DNA from: an uncultured Granulosicoccaceae bacterium
Lineage (GTDB): Bacteria; Pseudomonadota; Gammaproteobacteria; Granulosicoccales; Granulosicoccaceae
DNA length: 19,163 nucleotides
Direction of reading: 5' to 3'
Assembly (NCBI GenBank): GCA_937951695.1
Contig: CALFBL010000374.1
Coordinates: 1 to 19,163 of the forward strand
In this document: in pieces, positions 6,894-13,894 of the stretch
Layout of the letters: every line of letters starts with the position of its first letter
Numbering within the stretch: the first letter of the stretch is position 1
The notes under the pieces: generated by a model
What the model was told of the DNA's origin: nothing
Databases searched by the model: none
The model's input: only the letters and a program-made list of their open reading frames with translations
Position numbers and translations under genes: made by a program

Positions 6894-9359
6894 ATGAGCG
6901 TGAGCATCGATAGAAGTCTGGACTGGTTCGCCCAGCAGAATTGGACCGTCTTCGATTTCCAGATGCAGACTTGGAAAGCGTGGCACTGGGGAAAATCCGG
7001 ACTCATTCACTCACCCACTGGCAGTGGTAAAACCCTAGCGGCTTGGCTGGGACCTGTGCAAGCGGCTTTGGATGCGAGATGCGGTAGCAAAAATCAATCA
7101 CCGCCAGCGAACGAGGCGGGCTTGCAAGTTTTATGGATAACCCCGCTTCGCGCTCTAGCAACTGATACGGTGAAGAGTCTGACCGCCGCCGCTGATGGCC
7201 ATGAGCTTGAGATTCGCATAGAGGCGCGCACCGGCGACACCAGCAGCCGCATTCGCGAACGGCAACGGTACGACCCACCGTTTGCGCTGGTAACGACCCC
7301 CGAGAGTTTGTCAGTTTTGCTTAGCTACAAGGAGGCCGAAAAAACTTTGGCCGGCGTGCACACCGTGATCGTCGATGAATGGCACGAATTACTCTCATCC
7401 AAACGCGGTGTGCAGCTTGAGCTGTGTCTGGCTCGATTGCGAGGCATCACACCAGATCTACGGGTATGGGGATTGTCCGCCACTCTGGCGAATCTGGATG
7501 TGGCGATGCAAAGCTTGATCGGCCCCGGCCATGAGGGCGTTTTGGTGCAAGGCCTGGTTCCCAAAGAGACCGAGGTAAAGACACTGTTACCAGAAACAAT
7601 GGCGAGCTTTCCATGGTCGGGGCATTTGGGCATTCAATTGCTGAACCCCATCATTAATTCGGTGCTCAATCACAACACTACATTGTTGTTCACTAACACC
7701 CGTGCGCAATCAGAGCTGTGGTTTAGAGCGTTACTGGAAGCTCGCCCGGACTGGGTCGAAACACTCGCCCTGCACCACGGCTCAATTGATCGAACGTTAC
7801 GCTGCGATATCGAAAACCGCTTGCGTGACGGGAAACTTCGCTGTGTGGTGTGCACCTCATCGCTGGATCTTGGTGTGGATTTCAGCCCCGTCGACCAGGT
7901 CGTTCAAGTCGGAAGCCCGAAAGGTGTTGCGCGGCTGTTGCAACGTGCGGGGCGCAGTGGACATCGACCAGGAGCTGTATCGCGGGTGCTGTGCGTGCCC
8001 ACCAATACGCTGGAACTGGTGGAGATCGCAGCGGTTCGGCTGGCTTTGAAAAAGCGTCGAATCGAGGCACGAGCGCCGCTGACACTGGCATTGGATGTAC
8101 TCAGTCAGCATTTGGTAACGCTGGCGTTGGGCGCTGGGTTTCGAGCCGAACCCACACTGGCTGAAGTGCGTACCACGCACGCTTATAAAGACTTGACTCA
8201 GACGGATTGGGACTGGGTGATCGATTTCATCACCCGCGGCGGGCAAGCGTTGAAAGGTTACCCGCAATACCACAAGGTATTGAACGTGCAAGGCGTTTAT
8301 CGCGTTATGAATAAAGAGATCGGGCAGCGTCATCGAATGAGCATTGGTACGATTTCGTCAGAGACGCAAATGAGTATCGCTCACCGAAACGGTCGGCGAT
8401 TGGGCAGTACCGAAGAGAATTTTATCGCGCGGATGAACGTCGGTGACGTATTCCAGTTTGCCGGTAAATCGCTGGAGTTGCTGCAAATAAAGGATCTTAC
8501 CGCTTACGTAAAACCGGCCAAACGACGTGGCCGATTTGTCGCCCGTTGGGGCGGTACGCAAATGCCCTTATCGACAGAGCTTGCCGACAGTGTGCTCGAT
8601 ACCCTAGACGCCTGGCGTAATAAAACCATCAAAACCCTGGAACTCGATGCCATCGATCATGTATTGGCCATTCAAATGCTGTGGTCGCACTTGCCCGGCG
8701 CAGCAGATTTTCTCATTGAATCGATTCACACCGGGAGCACCAACAGCCTGTTTTGTTACCCGTTTGCCGGACGCCTGGCCAATGAGGGGCTTGCGATGGT
8801 GATCAGTGAGAGGCTAACACGCCAAAACCCGATCACTCTTGAAATTCAGATGAACGACTACGGGTTCGAAATCCAGAGTGCTACCAAACTCCCCGATGAT
8901 GAACCCACACTTCGCGCGTTGTTCTCATCCGACAAGTTACTCGAGGATATTCTGCAAGCAATCAACACCGGCGAAATTGCCAAACGCAAGTTTCGCGATA
9001 TTGCACGAATCTCCGGATTGATATTGGATCGCTATCCCGGACGCTCAAAATCGGCAAGACAAGTACAGGCCTCGAGTGGTCTAATTTTCGAGGTATTGCA
9101 GGAACACGATCCGGATAATCGTTTGCTGGATCAATCGCGTCGTGAAGTGCTGGTGGCGCAACTGGAATTCAAACGCCTTGAATCAGCGTTGCAAGCCGTT
9201 GCAAAACGCCAATGGATCATCAAACGCCCCGAACGCTTAACCCCATTGTCGTTCCCACTGTGGGCCACTGGCGTACAAAGCCAGACCATGACATCAGAAA
9301 ATTATCAGATTCGCGTGGAAAGAATGCTGAAACAGCTGGAACTCGCTGCTTCCAAGTGA
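6894..9359 (+). CDS. ligase-associated DNA damage response DEXH-box helicase (Lhr-like)
   Basis: 821 residues. Superfamily 2 helicase with all core motifs: Walker A SPTGSGKT (40-47, Lys46); TPLRALATD (motif Ia, 83-91); TPESL (135-139); motif II DEWH (161-164), the form usual in Lhr-type helicases; motif III SAT (195-197); LLFTNTRAQSE (motif IV); CTSSLDLGVDF (motif V); and QRAGRSGHR (motif VI, 350-358). A long C-terminal part (about 380-800) matches the winged-helix and DEAD/DEAH-associated region of Lhr-type proteins. Total length and the following PdeM gene point to the helicase of the bacterial four-protein ligase-associated repair set (helicase, exonuclease, PdeM, ATP-dependent ligase) rather than the much longer E. 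coli-type Lhr. Role: ATP-driven 3'-5' unwinding in DNA repair is known for Lhr relatives; the exact substrate is unproven. The ATG at 6894 lacks a visible ribosome binding site; no better start is in frame before the Walker motif. Confidence 0.9.
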   Translation: MSVSIDRSLDWFAQQNWTVFDFQMQTWKAWHWGKSGLIHSPTGSGKTLAAWLGPVQAALDARCGSKNQSPPANEAGLQVLWITPLRALATDTVKSLTAAADGHELEIRIEARTGDTSSRIRERQRYDPPFALVTTPESLSVLLSYKEAEKTLAGVHTVIVDEWHELLSSKRGVQLELCLARLRGITPDLRVWGLSATLANLDVAMQSLIGPGHEGVLVQGLVPKETEVKTLLPETMASFPWSGHLGIQLLNPIINSVLNHNTTLLFTNTRAQSELWFRALLEARPDWVETLALHHGSIDRTLRCDIENRLRDGKLRCVVCTSSLDLGVDFSPVDQVVQVGSPKGVARLLQRAGRSGHRPGAVSRVLCVPTNTLELVEIAAVRLALKKRRIEARAPLTLALDVLSQHLVTLALGAGFRAEPTLAEVRTTHAYKDLTQTDWDWVIDFITRGGQALKGYPQYHKVLNVQGVYRVMNKEIGQRHRMSIGTISSETQMSIAHRNGRRLGSTEENFIARMNVGDVFQFAGKSLELLQIKDLTAYVKPAKRRGRFVARWGGTQMPLSTELADSVLDTLDAWRNKTIKTLELDAIDHVLAIQMLWSHLPGAADFLIESIHTGSTNSLFCYPFAGRLANEGLAMVISERLTRQNPITLEIQMNDYGFEIQSATKLPDDEPTLRALFSSDKLLEDILQAINTGEIAKRKFRDIARISGLILDRYPGRSKSARQVQASSGLIFEVLQEHDPDNRLLDQSRREVLVAQLEFKRLESALQAVAKRQWIIKRPERLTPLSFPLWATGVQSQTMTSENYQIRVERMLKQLELAASK

Positions 9360-9454
9360 GAAAGCAAGTTGGCACAAACGATCTTGCACGCTGACAGTTA
9401 CCAATATGCGGAGTAACATCAATACATGTAAATCTGTCTGGAACACACAGGAGA

Positions 9455-10192
9455 ATGTTAAACCTTCACGAATTGCAAACCGCACGCATGTCGAACCCGA
9501 GTGTCCACACGTTGCCGATAGCCGGGACAACACTAACGCTGCTGTCGCAACGGGCAATTTACTGGGATGATGAGAATACGCTGTTGGTCGCCGATGTTCA
9601 CCTCGGAAAGGAACACGTATTTGGTCGTTCAGGTATCCCCATCCCTGCTGGTTCTAGTGAAACGAGCTTAGCGCGTCTGTCGACTTTGCTGACTCAAACG
9701 GGAGCAAGCGAATGTATGGTGCTGGGCGATTTTTTTCACGACACCCCCACACCACAAGAGTCGTGGTTAAACGCCTTGCAACACTTTCTCGATCGACACC
9801 CCACAGTCCAGTTTTCCGTGGTCGCCGGAAACCATGACAAGCAGGCGGGTCAGGCATTAATCGATGGGCGTATTCAATGGCACAGTCGTGCGGTACATCG
9901 TGCCCCGTTTGTGCTCTGCCATGAACCACAAATCGATGTTCGCGGTTATGTTCTGTGCGGCCACATTCATCCCGTTGTCCGGATTAAACCAGCGCATCAA
10001 CGAGGCGTACGTGGGCCTTGTTTCTGGCAACAATCGAACGGTATAGTGCTGCCGGCGTTTGGAGAATTCACCGGTGGGCACGCCGTGCGTCCTGCTCTTA
10101 CCGACGCTATTTTCATGACCGGACCCGACTGTATCATCCCGGTTCCTGTGAAGCTTCTGGGTTCGAAAAACCGTCGCACTGAACACGGCTAA
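9455..10192 (+). CDS. pdeM: PdeM-like metallophosphoesterase (ligase-associated DNA damage response endonuclease)
   Basis: 245 residues as given, or 234 from the second ATG at 9488. Calcineurin-like phosphoesterase motifs in order: VADVHLGKEH (Asp47, His49), VLGDFFHDT (Asp92), VAGNHDK (Asn126, His127), CHEP (His156) and LCGHIHP (His170, His172). The phrase ADVHLGK with a GIPIP segment soon after is typical of PdeM, a manganese-dependent phosphoesterase/endonuclease linked to ATP-dependent ligase and DEXH helicase in DNA repair. It lies 95 nt behind the helicase gene. Start uncertain: AGGAG ends one base before the ATG at 9455, too close for a good ribosome binding site, while the ATG at 9488 has none but yields an N terminus (MSNPSVHTLPIAG) closer to relatives. 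The larger form is listed for completeness. The 9360-9454 gap shows no other clear signal. Confidence 0.85.
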   Translation: MLNLHELQTARMSNPSVHTLPIAGTTLTLLSQRAIYWDDENTLLVADVHLGKEHVFGRSGIPIPAGSSETSLARLSTLLTQTGASECMVLGDFFHDTPTPQESWLNALQHFLDRHPTVQFSVVAGNHDKQAGQALIDGRIQWHSRAVHRAPFVLCHEPQIDVRGYVLCGHIHPVVRIKPAHQRGVRGPCFWQQSNGIVLPAFGEFTGGHAVRPALTDAIFMTGPDCIIPVPVKLLGSKNRRTEHG

Positions 10193-10221
10193 ACGGCTTC
10201 ACTGATATAAAGGCCTCACCT

Positions 10222-11565
10222 ATGAGTGACTCACTGTTCAACGCTGGGATCAACCACTGGGCTCAACGTGTCCGGCAGGGCGAATTAACCTTCGCCGACA
10301 CGGTGCAAACCTGTCTTACTTTAATTGAAGGCGACCAATCACTAGACGCTTGGGAAGCGGTCAATACAGACACCGCATTGAGTGCAGCATCCGCGATGGA
10401 CGCCTTATTGGCTAGCGGCACCGATTTAGGTGTAACCATGGGGCTACCATTGGCGGTTAAAGACCTCATTCGGGTCGACGGATATCCGGTAACAAACGGC
10501 TCGAACGCCGATACCGATGACTTGGTTGGACCCGAAGGCACCGTGATAAAAACGATGAAACGCGCTGGCATGATCGTTATGGGTAAAACGAAAACCGTTG
10601 AGTTTGCATTGGGGGTAACTGGGCAGAATACCTCGCGCGGCACGCCATGGAATCCCAACGATCGTGCGGTTCATCGATTGCCTGGCGGCTCGTCAAGTGG
10701 GTCAGCGGTGGCAGTAGCTGCACACCATGTCCCTCTTGCCCTAGGCACCGACACCGGTGGATCGGTTCGAATACCTGCAGCCTTTAATGGCATTGTCGGG
10801 CATAAGACGTCCGTGCGGTTATGGCCAACCGACGGGGTGTTTTCTTTATCAAACACGCTAGATTCAATCGGTCCCTTGTGTCGCACGGTGCACGATACTG
10901 CTTTGATGCACACACTCATAACGGGTGAGCCAATTCCAACGCCCGTTGCACTTAAGGGCTTACGGCTGGGTGTGCCACAGGAACATTTCTTCGACGACCT
11001 GGATAGCAATGTGGCCATGGACTTCGAACGCGCACTGGCAGATCTAATTAACGCAGGAGCGGTAACGGTGCCGATACAGTTTCCAGAAGCGGCCGAACGC
11101 GCCAGCCTGTTCCCCAAGATTGTGCCGCCCGAACTGCTGAGCACACTGGGTATCGAACGGTTTGAGACAATCCGCGCCGGCATGGACCCTGTCACCGCTG
11201 GCCGAGCCGCCAACGGGCTCACGGTAACGGCTGTCGAATACCAAAGCGCGTTGCGTCGTCAGCGCGAATTGATTGAAAAAGCCAACGCCACTTTTAGTCA
11301 AGTGGATTGCTGGATTAGCCCGACAACCCCCATCGCTGCTCTGCCACTTAAAGATTTGGACGATCCAGCGCTTAACCAGCGTGCGTTGAACGCTTCGTGG
11401 AATACGCAACCGGGGAACATTACCGAATTCTGTGCCATGAGTTTGCCGATGCACCGCAGTGGGTTACCGAGCGGTTTTCAAATTATGCTGCCGCATGGTC
11501 AAGATGCTCGACTGATCGCGATATCGGCCAGTGTCGAAGCGCGACTAAACGCAGTTAGATCCTAA
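10222..11565 (+). CDS. amidase-signature family hydrolase
   Basis: 447 residues. The Ser-cisSer-Lys triad of the amidase-signature family is present: Lys80 in LPLAVKDLI, Ser157 in PGGSSSGSAVAVAA, and nucleophile Ser181 in GTDTGGSVRIPAAFNG. The family hydrolyses amide or ester bonds in very diverse small substrates. Automatic naming as GatA (Glu-tRNA amidotransferase subunit A) would be unsafe: no gatB or gatC is nearby and the C-terminal half (LSLPMHRSGLPSGFQIM) is that of a stand-alone amidase. AAAGG 8 nt before the ATG supports the start. It begins 29 nt after pdeM and ends 22 nt before the Gfo/Idh/MocA gene, so the three may share a transcript; a common pathway is plausible only for the amidase and the oxidoreductase. 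The substrate is unknown. Confidence 0.88.
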   Translation: MSDSLFNAGINHWAQRVRQGELTFADTVQTCLTLIEGDQSLDAWEAVNTDTALSAASAMDALLASGTDLGVTMGLPLAVKDLIRVDGYPVTNGSNADTDDLVGPEGTVIKTMKRAGMIVMGKTKTVEFALGVTGQNTSRGTPWNPNDRAVHRLPGGSSSGSAVAVAAHHVPLALGTDTGGSVRIPAAFNGIVGHKTSVRLWPTDGVFSLSNTLDSIGPLCRTVHDTALMHTLITGEPIPTPVALKGLRLGVPQEHFFDDLDSNVAMDFERALADLINAGAVTVPIQFPEAAERASLFPKIVPPELLSTLGIERFETIRAGMDPVTAGRAANGLTVTAVEYQSALRRQRELIEKANATFSQVDCWISPTTPIAALPLKDLDDPALNQRALNASWNTQPGNITEFCAMSLPMHRSGLPSGFQIMLPHGQDARLIAISASVEARLNAVRS

Positions 11566-11587
11566 CGAAATAAAGAGGCTAGAAAAA

Positions 11588-12700
11588 ATGAGCAAAATCG
11601 GCATCGGCATTGTTGGCACCGGCTATATGGGAAAGGCGCATAGCGTTGCGATGAACTGCGTGGGCGCGGTGTTCGATACACCTTTGAAACCGGTGTGCGA
11701 AATGATCTGTGCCACCACTGAGAGCGGAGCAAAAGAAAAAGCGGAAAATTTTGGCTTTAATCGGTCTACCGCGGACTGGCGAACCCTGGTCAGTGATCCA
11801 AAAGTGCAAGCCATTGTCATCGCCTCCCCACAATATACACACAAAGACATCGCCCTAGCAGCGTTCGAGCTAGGTAAGCCTGTGTTGTGCGAAAAACCCA
11901 TGGGGGCATCAACTGCGGACGCTCAATTGATGGTGGATGCGGCTGAGAGCTCAGGCGTAGTAAATATGGTGGGCTTTAACTACACCCGATCGCCAGCCAC
12001 CCAACACGCGCGAAACCTGATTGCTCGTGGCAGCATCGGAGAGGTCACATGGTTTCGTGGCGAACATACAGAAGATTTTTGCGCCGATAAGAACGAACTG
12101 GCCAACTGGCGCACTCAAGGCCGCGCCAACGGAACCATGGGGGACTTATCCTCGCACATGATCAACTGCGCCCACGCGCTTATCGGCCCCATCGCAAAGG
12201 TTTGCGCCGATATCGAGACCGTGCATCACAAACGCCCCACAGCCGATGGCGGTATGCAGGCTGTGACCAATGACGATCACGCACACTGCCTGTGCCGTTT
12301 TGAATCCGGCGTGATGGGGCATCTGTATTTCAGTCGCATCTCAAGCGGCAGGAAAATGGGTTACGCCTATGAGGTATCCGGCACCAAAGGCTCGATACGC
12401 TTTGATCAGGAAGATCAGAACGCGCTATGGCTTTACCAGATGAGCGACGCCGAGCCCGAACGCGGGTTTCGTAAAATACTCACAGGTCCTGCCCACCCCG
12501 ACTACAAAGCCTTCTGCCTTGGCCCCGGCCACGGTACTGGCTACCAGGATTTACTGATCATCGAAGCGAAAGATTTTCTCAATGCCATTCACACGGGCAA
12601 GTCCGTCTTCCCCACCTTTAAAGATGGACTGGCGGTGAATTACGTGATCGATGCAATGTGGTCTTCGAATGATACAAACCAGTGGATCAAGGTTAGTTGA
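11588..12700 (+). CDS. Gfo/Idh/MocA family NAD(P)-dependent oxidoreductase
   Basis: 370 residues. N-terminal Rossmann fold with GIVGTGYMGKAH (nucleotide-binding glycines 10, 12, 15), then IVIASPQYTHKDIALAAFELGKPVLCEKPMG containing the family's EKP motif (102-104). The second domain carries MVGFNYTRSPA, and GDLSSHMINCAHALIG (Asp186, His190), the place of the catalytic Asp/His in many members. It probably oxidises or reduces a sugar, inositol or related polyol; specificity cannot be read from sequence, and there is no transporter or sugar kinase gene nearby to guide it. GAGG about 9 nt before the ATG is a suitable ribosome binding site. It follows the amidase gene at 22 nt and is the last plus-strand gene; the next gene converges on it from 41 bases away, and that gap holds no convincing terminator. 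Confidence 0.9.
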   Translation: MSKIGIGIVGTGYMGKAHSVAMNCVGAVFDTPLKPVCEMICATTESGAKEKAENFGFNRSTADWRTLVSDPKVQAIVIASPQYTHKDIALAAFELGKPVLCEKPMGASTADAQLMVDAAESSGVVNMVGFNYTRSPATQHARNLIARGSIGEVTWFRGEHTEDFCADKNELANWRTQGRANGTMGDLSSHMINCAHALIGPIAKVCADIETVHHKRPTADGGMQAVTNDDHAHCLCRFESGVMGHLYFSRISSGRKMGYAYEVSGTKGSIRFDQEDQNALWLYQMSDAEPERGFRKILTGPAHPDYKAFCLGPGHGTGYQDLLIIEAKDFLNAIHTGKSVFPTFKDGLAVNYVIDAMWSSNDTNQWIKVS

Positions 12701-12741
12701 TAAATACAAGATCCATAAAGCACAGCCGGTTTATCATTAAT

Positions 12742-13215
12742 TTATTCGATGTCAGGCTCACGAATGGGCGGGGCTTCTTTCGATACAGCGACGAGATTTT
12801 CATTCATTACTGAAAATAAATTTTCCAGGCTCTGGCATGCCTCAGGAGTGGCATCGCATTGAATGTTCATCTCTATCGCCAGACCTTGTCCTTGATCGGC
12901 ATCAGTAATTAGTCGCTGAACGGCAGCAGGATACGCATCGTGCCCGAGCGGTGTAAATGACCATAACTCCGCACCGCCGCTAATACTTTTCTCAGCGACA
13001 ATCCAGCCACTGTGCTCGGCAAAGATTCGCGCAGGATCTTTCTTGAGTTCGGTCAGTATCTCGGCGACTGTGGCGGTGTTCATGGTGTCCAGATTCGCTG
13101 CTTCTCCAACTTCACCATTATTTACTTCATCGGCATAGGCTGCCTTGCTGGCAAGTAAGGCAATAAGTAACAGACTGGACAAAACGACTGACACGATTTT
13201 AGCGGGCTGCGCCAT
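12742..13215 (-). CDS. small exported protein of unknown function
   Basis: 157 residues from the ATG at 13215, chosen because GAGGT lies 6 nt upstream and because the next residues form a proper signal peptide; the frame extends to another ATG at 13275 which would bury the signal behind 20 residues. Residues 1-28 are a Sec signal peptide: MAQPAK, a hydrophobic core from Ile7 to Ala22, and cleavage likely after AAYA, before DEVNN. The mature protein (about 129 residues) has an acidic linker, then EHSGWIVAEKSISGGAELWSF and the segment MNIQCDATPEACQSLENLF with Cys120 and Cys127, which could form a disulfide in the periplasm. I do not recognise a characterised family. It lies 76 nt behind tadA on the same strand and ends facing the oxidoreductase gene. 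Confidence 0.75.
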   Translation of the reverse strand: MAQPAKIVSVVLSSLLLIALLASKAAYADEVNNGEVGEAANLDTMNTATVAEILTELKKDPARIFAEHSGWIVAEKSISGGAELWSFTPLGHDAYPAAVQRLITDADQGQGLAIEMNIQCDATPEACQSLENLFSVMNENLVAVSKEAPPIREPDIE

Positions 13216-13291
13216 GAAACACCTCACGAGTGATGCACAGAATACTTTCAAGCATAGCTTACCCCAGTGAACCAAACTGCGCGGCAGCTCA

Positions 13292-13759
13292 TCACCGACG
13301 ATCGCTAAAAAACCGCCACATGAGCTCGGCTGCGCGGTCGGCCAGTACGCCTTCGGTTACTGATACATGATGGGTGTTGGCGGGATTCATCAGAGTATCG
13401 GCGATGCTGACGACACCGCCAGTTCGAGTTTCTCTAGCGCCAAACACCAACCGATCGATGCGGGCTTGCAATAACGCGCCTGCACACATCAGGCACGGCT
13501 CAACGGTTACATACAAGGTCGCACCGTCGAGGCGCGATGCAGCGATTGATTGCGCAGCTTGCCGCAGTGCAGAAATTTCCGCATGACCGGTGGGATCGTA
13601 GCGGGTGCGGGTATCATTGTGGGTCGTGGCCAGAATGTTTTCGCCCAGCACTATCACAGCGCCAATGGGAACCTCGCCAAAGTGCAAAGCGGTAGCGGCT
13701 GATTCAAGCGCCAATTCCATGTAACTGGAATCGATAGTGTGTTGCTGCGGACTTGGCAT
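13292..13759 (-). CDS. tadA: tRNA adenosine(34) deaminase TadA
   Basis: 155 residues. TadA converts A34 to inosine in the anticodon of tRNA-Arg(ACG), allowing one tRNA to read CGU, CGC and CGA. The zinc deaminase signature is complete: HAE at 59-61 (His59 ligand, Glu61 proton shuttle) and PCLMC at 88-92 (Cys89 and Cys92 ligands), with GEVPIGAVIV (28-37) and the substrate-side HNDTRTRYDPTGHAE as in known TadA. The C-terminal helix WRFFSDRR is typical. The ATG has no strong ribosome binding site; the alternative Met14 has none either. It lies behind pnp on the same strand but after a strong terminator, so it probably has its own promoter in the 135-bp gap, where an inverted repeat is found. Confidence 0.95.
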   Translation of the reverse strand: MPSPQQHTIDSSYMELALESAATALHFGEVPIGAVIVLGENILATTHNDTRTRYDPTGHAEISALRQAAQSIAASRLDGATLYVTVEPCLMCAGALLQARIDRLVFGARETRTGGVVSIADTLMNPANTHHVSVTEGVLADRAAELMWRFFSDRR

Positions 13760-13779
13760 GGGGTCAGGTTAGTATTGCT

Positions 13780-13804
13780 TGTGTGTTTAGCGTAAAAACA
13801 CACA
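13780..13804. repeat. perfect 9-bp inverted repeat upstream of tadA
   Basis: TGTGTGTTT at 13780-13788 and AAACACACA at 13796-13804 are exact inverted copies separated by 7 bases. The right edge of tadA's start codon is 20 bases away. No T-run follows on either strand, so it is not a standard terminator. It could be an operator, or a hairpin in the tadA leader if transcription starts beyond it. Confidence 0.5.
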
Positions 13805-13825
13805 TGAAAACCATACTATTAGCAC

Positions 13826-13857
13826 AAAAAAAGGAGCCCCGAAATGGCGGCCCCTTT
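13826..13857 (-). terminator. intrinsic terminator of the infB-pnp operon
   Basis: Read on the minus strand, starting 37 nt after the pnp stop codon: stem AAAGGGGCC paired with GGCTCCTTT (9 bp, one G-U pair), a 10-nt loop, then a run of seven T that begins in the stem. This is a good rho-independent terminator and separates pnp from tadA. Confidence 0.75.
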
Positions 13858-13894
13858 CCGTTGTACTGCTGTACTTCGTTACTGAAGAACAAAC

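Noticed and set aside
10222..11565. GatA, subunit of Glu-tRNA(Gln) amidotransferase
   Set aside because: No gatB or gatC nearby, and the neighbours are a repair nuclease and a sugar-type oxidoreductase; only the general amidase signature is supported.
12701..12741. Bidirectional terminator between the convergent oxidoreductase and small exported protein genes
   Set aside because: Only a GATAAA/TTTATC match with a loop of about 25 bases is seen, without a GC-rich stem or T-run.
13216..13275. Longer start for the small exported protein at 13275
   Set aside because: It would place 20 residues before a well-formed signal peptide; the ATG at 13215 has a strong GAGGT at 6 nt.
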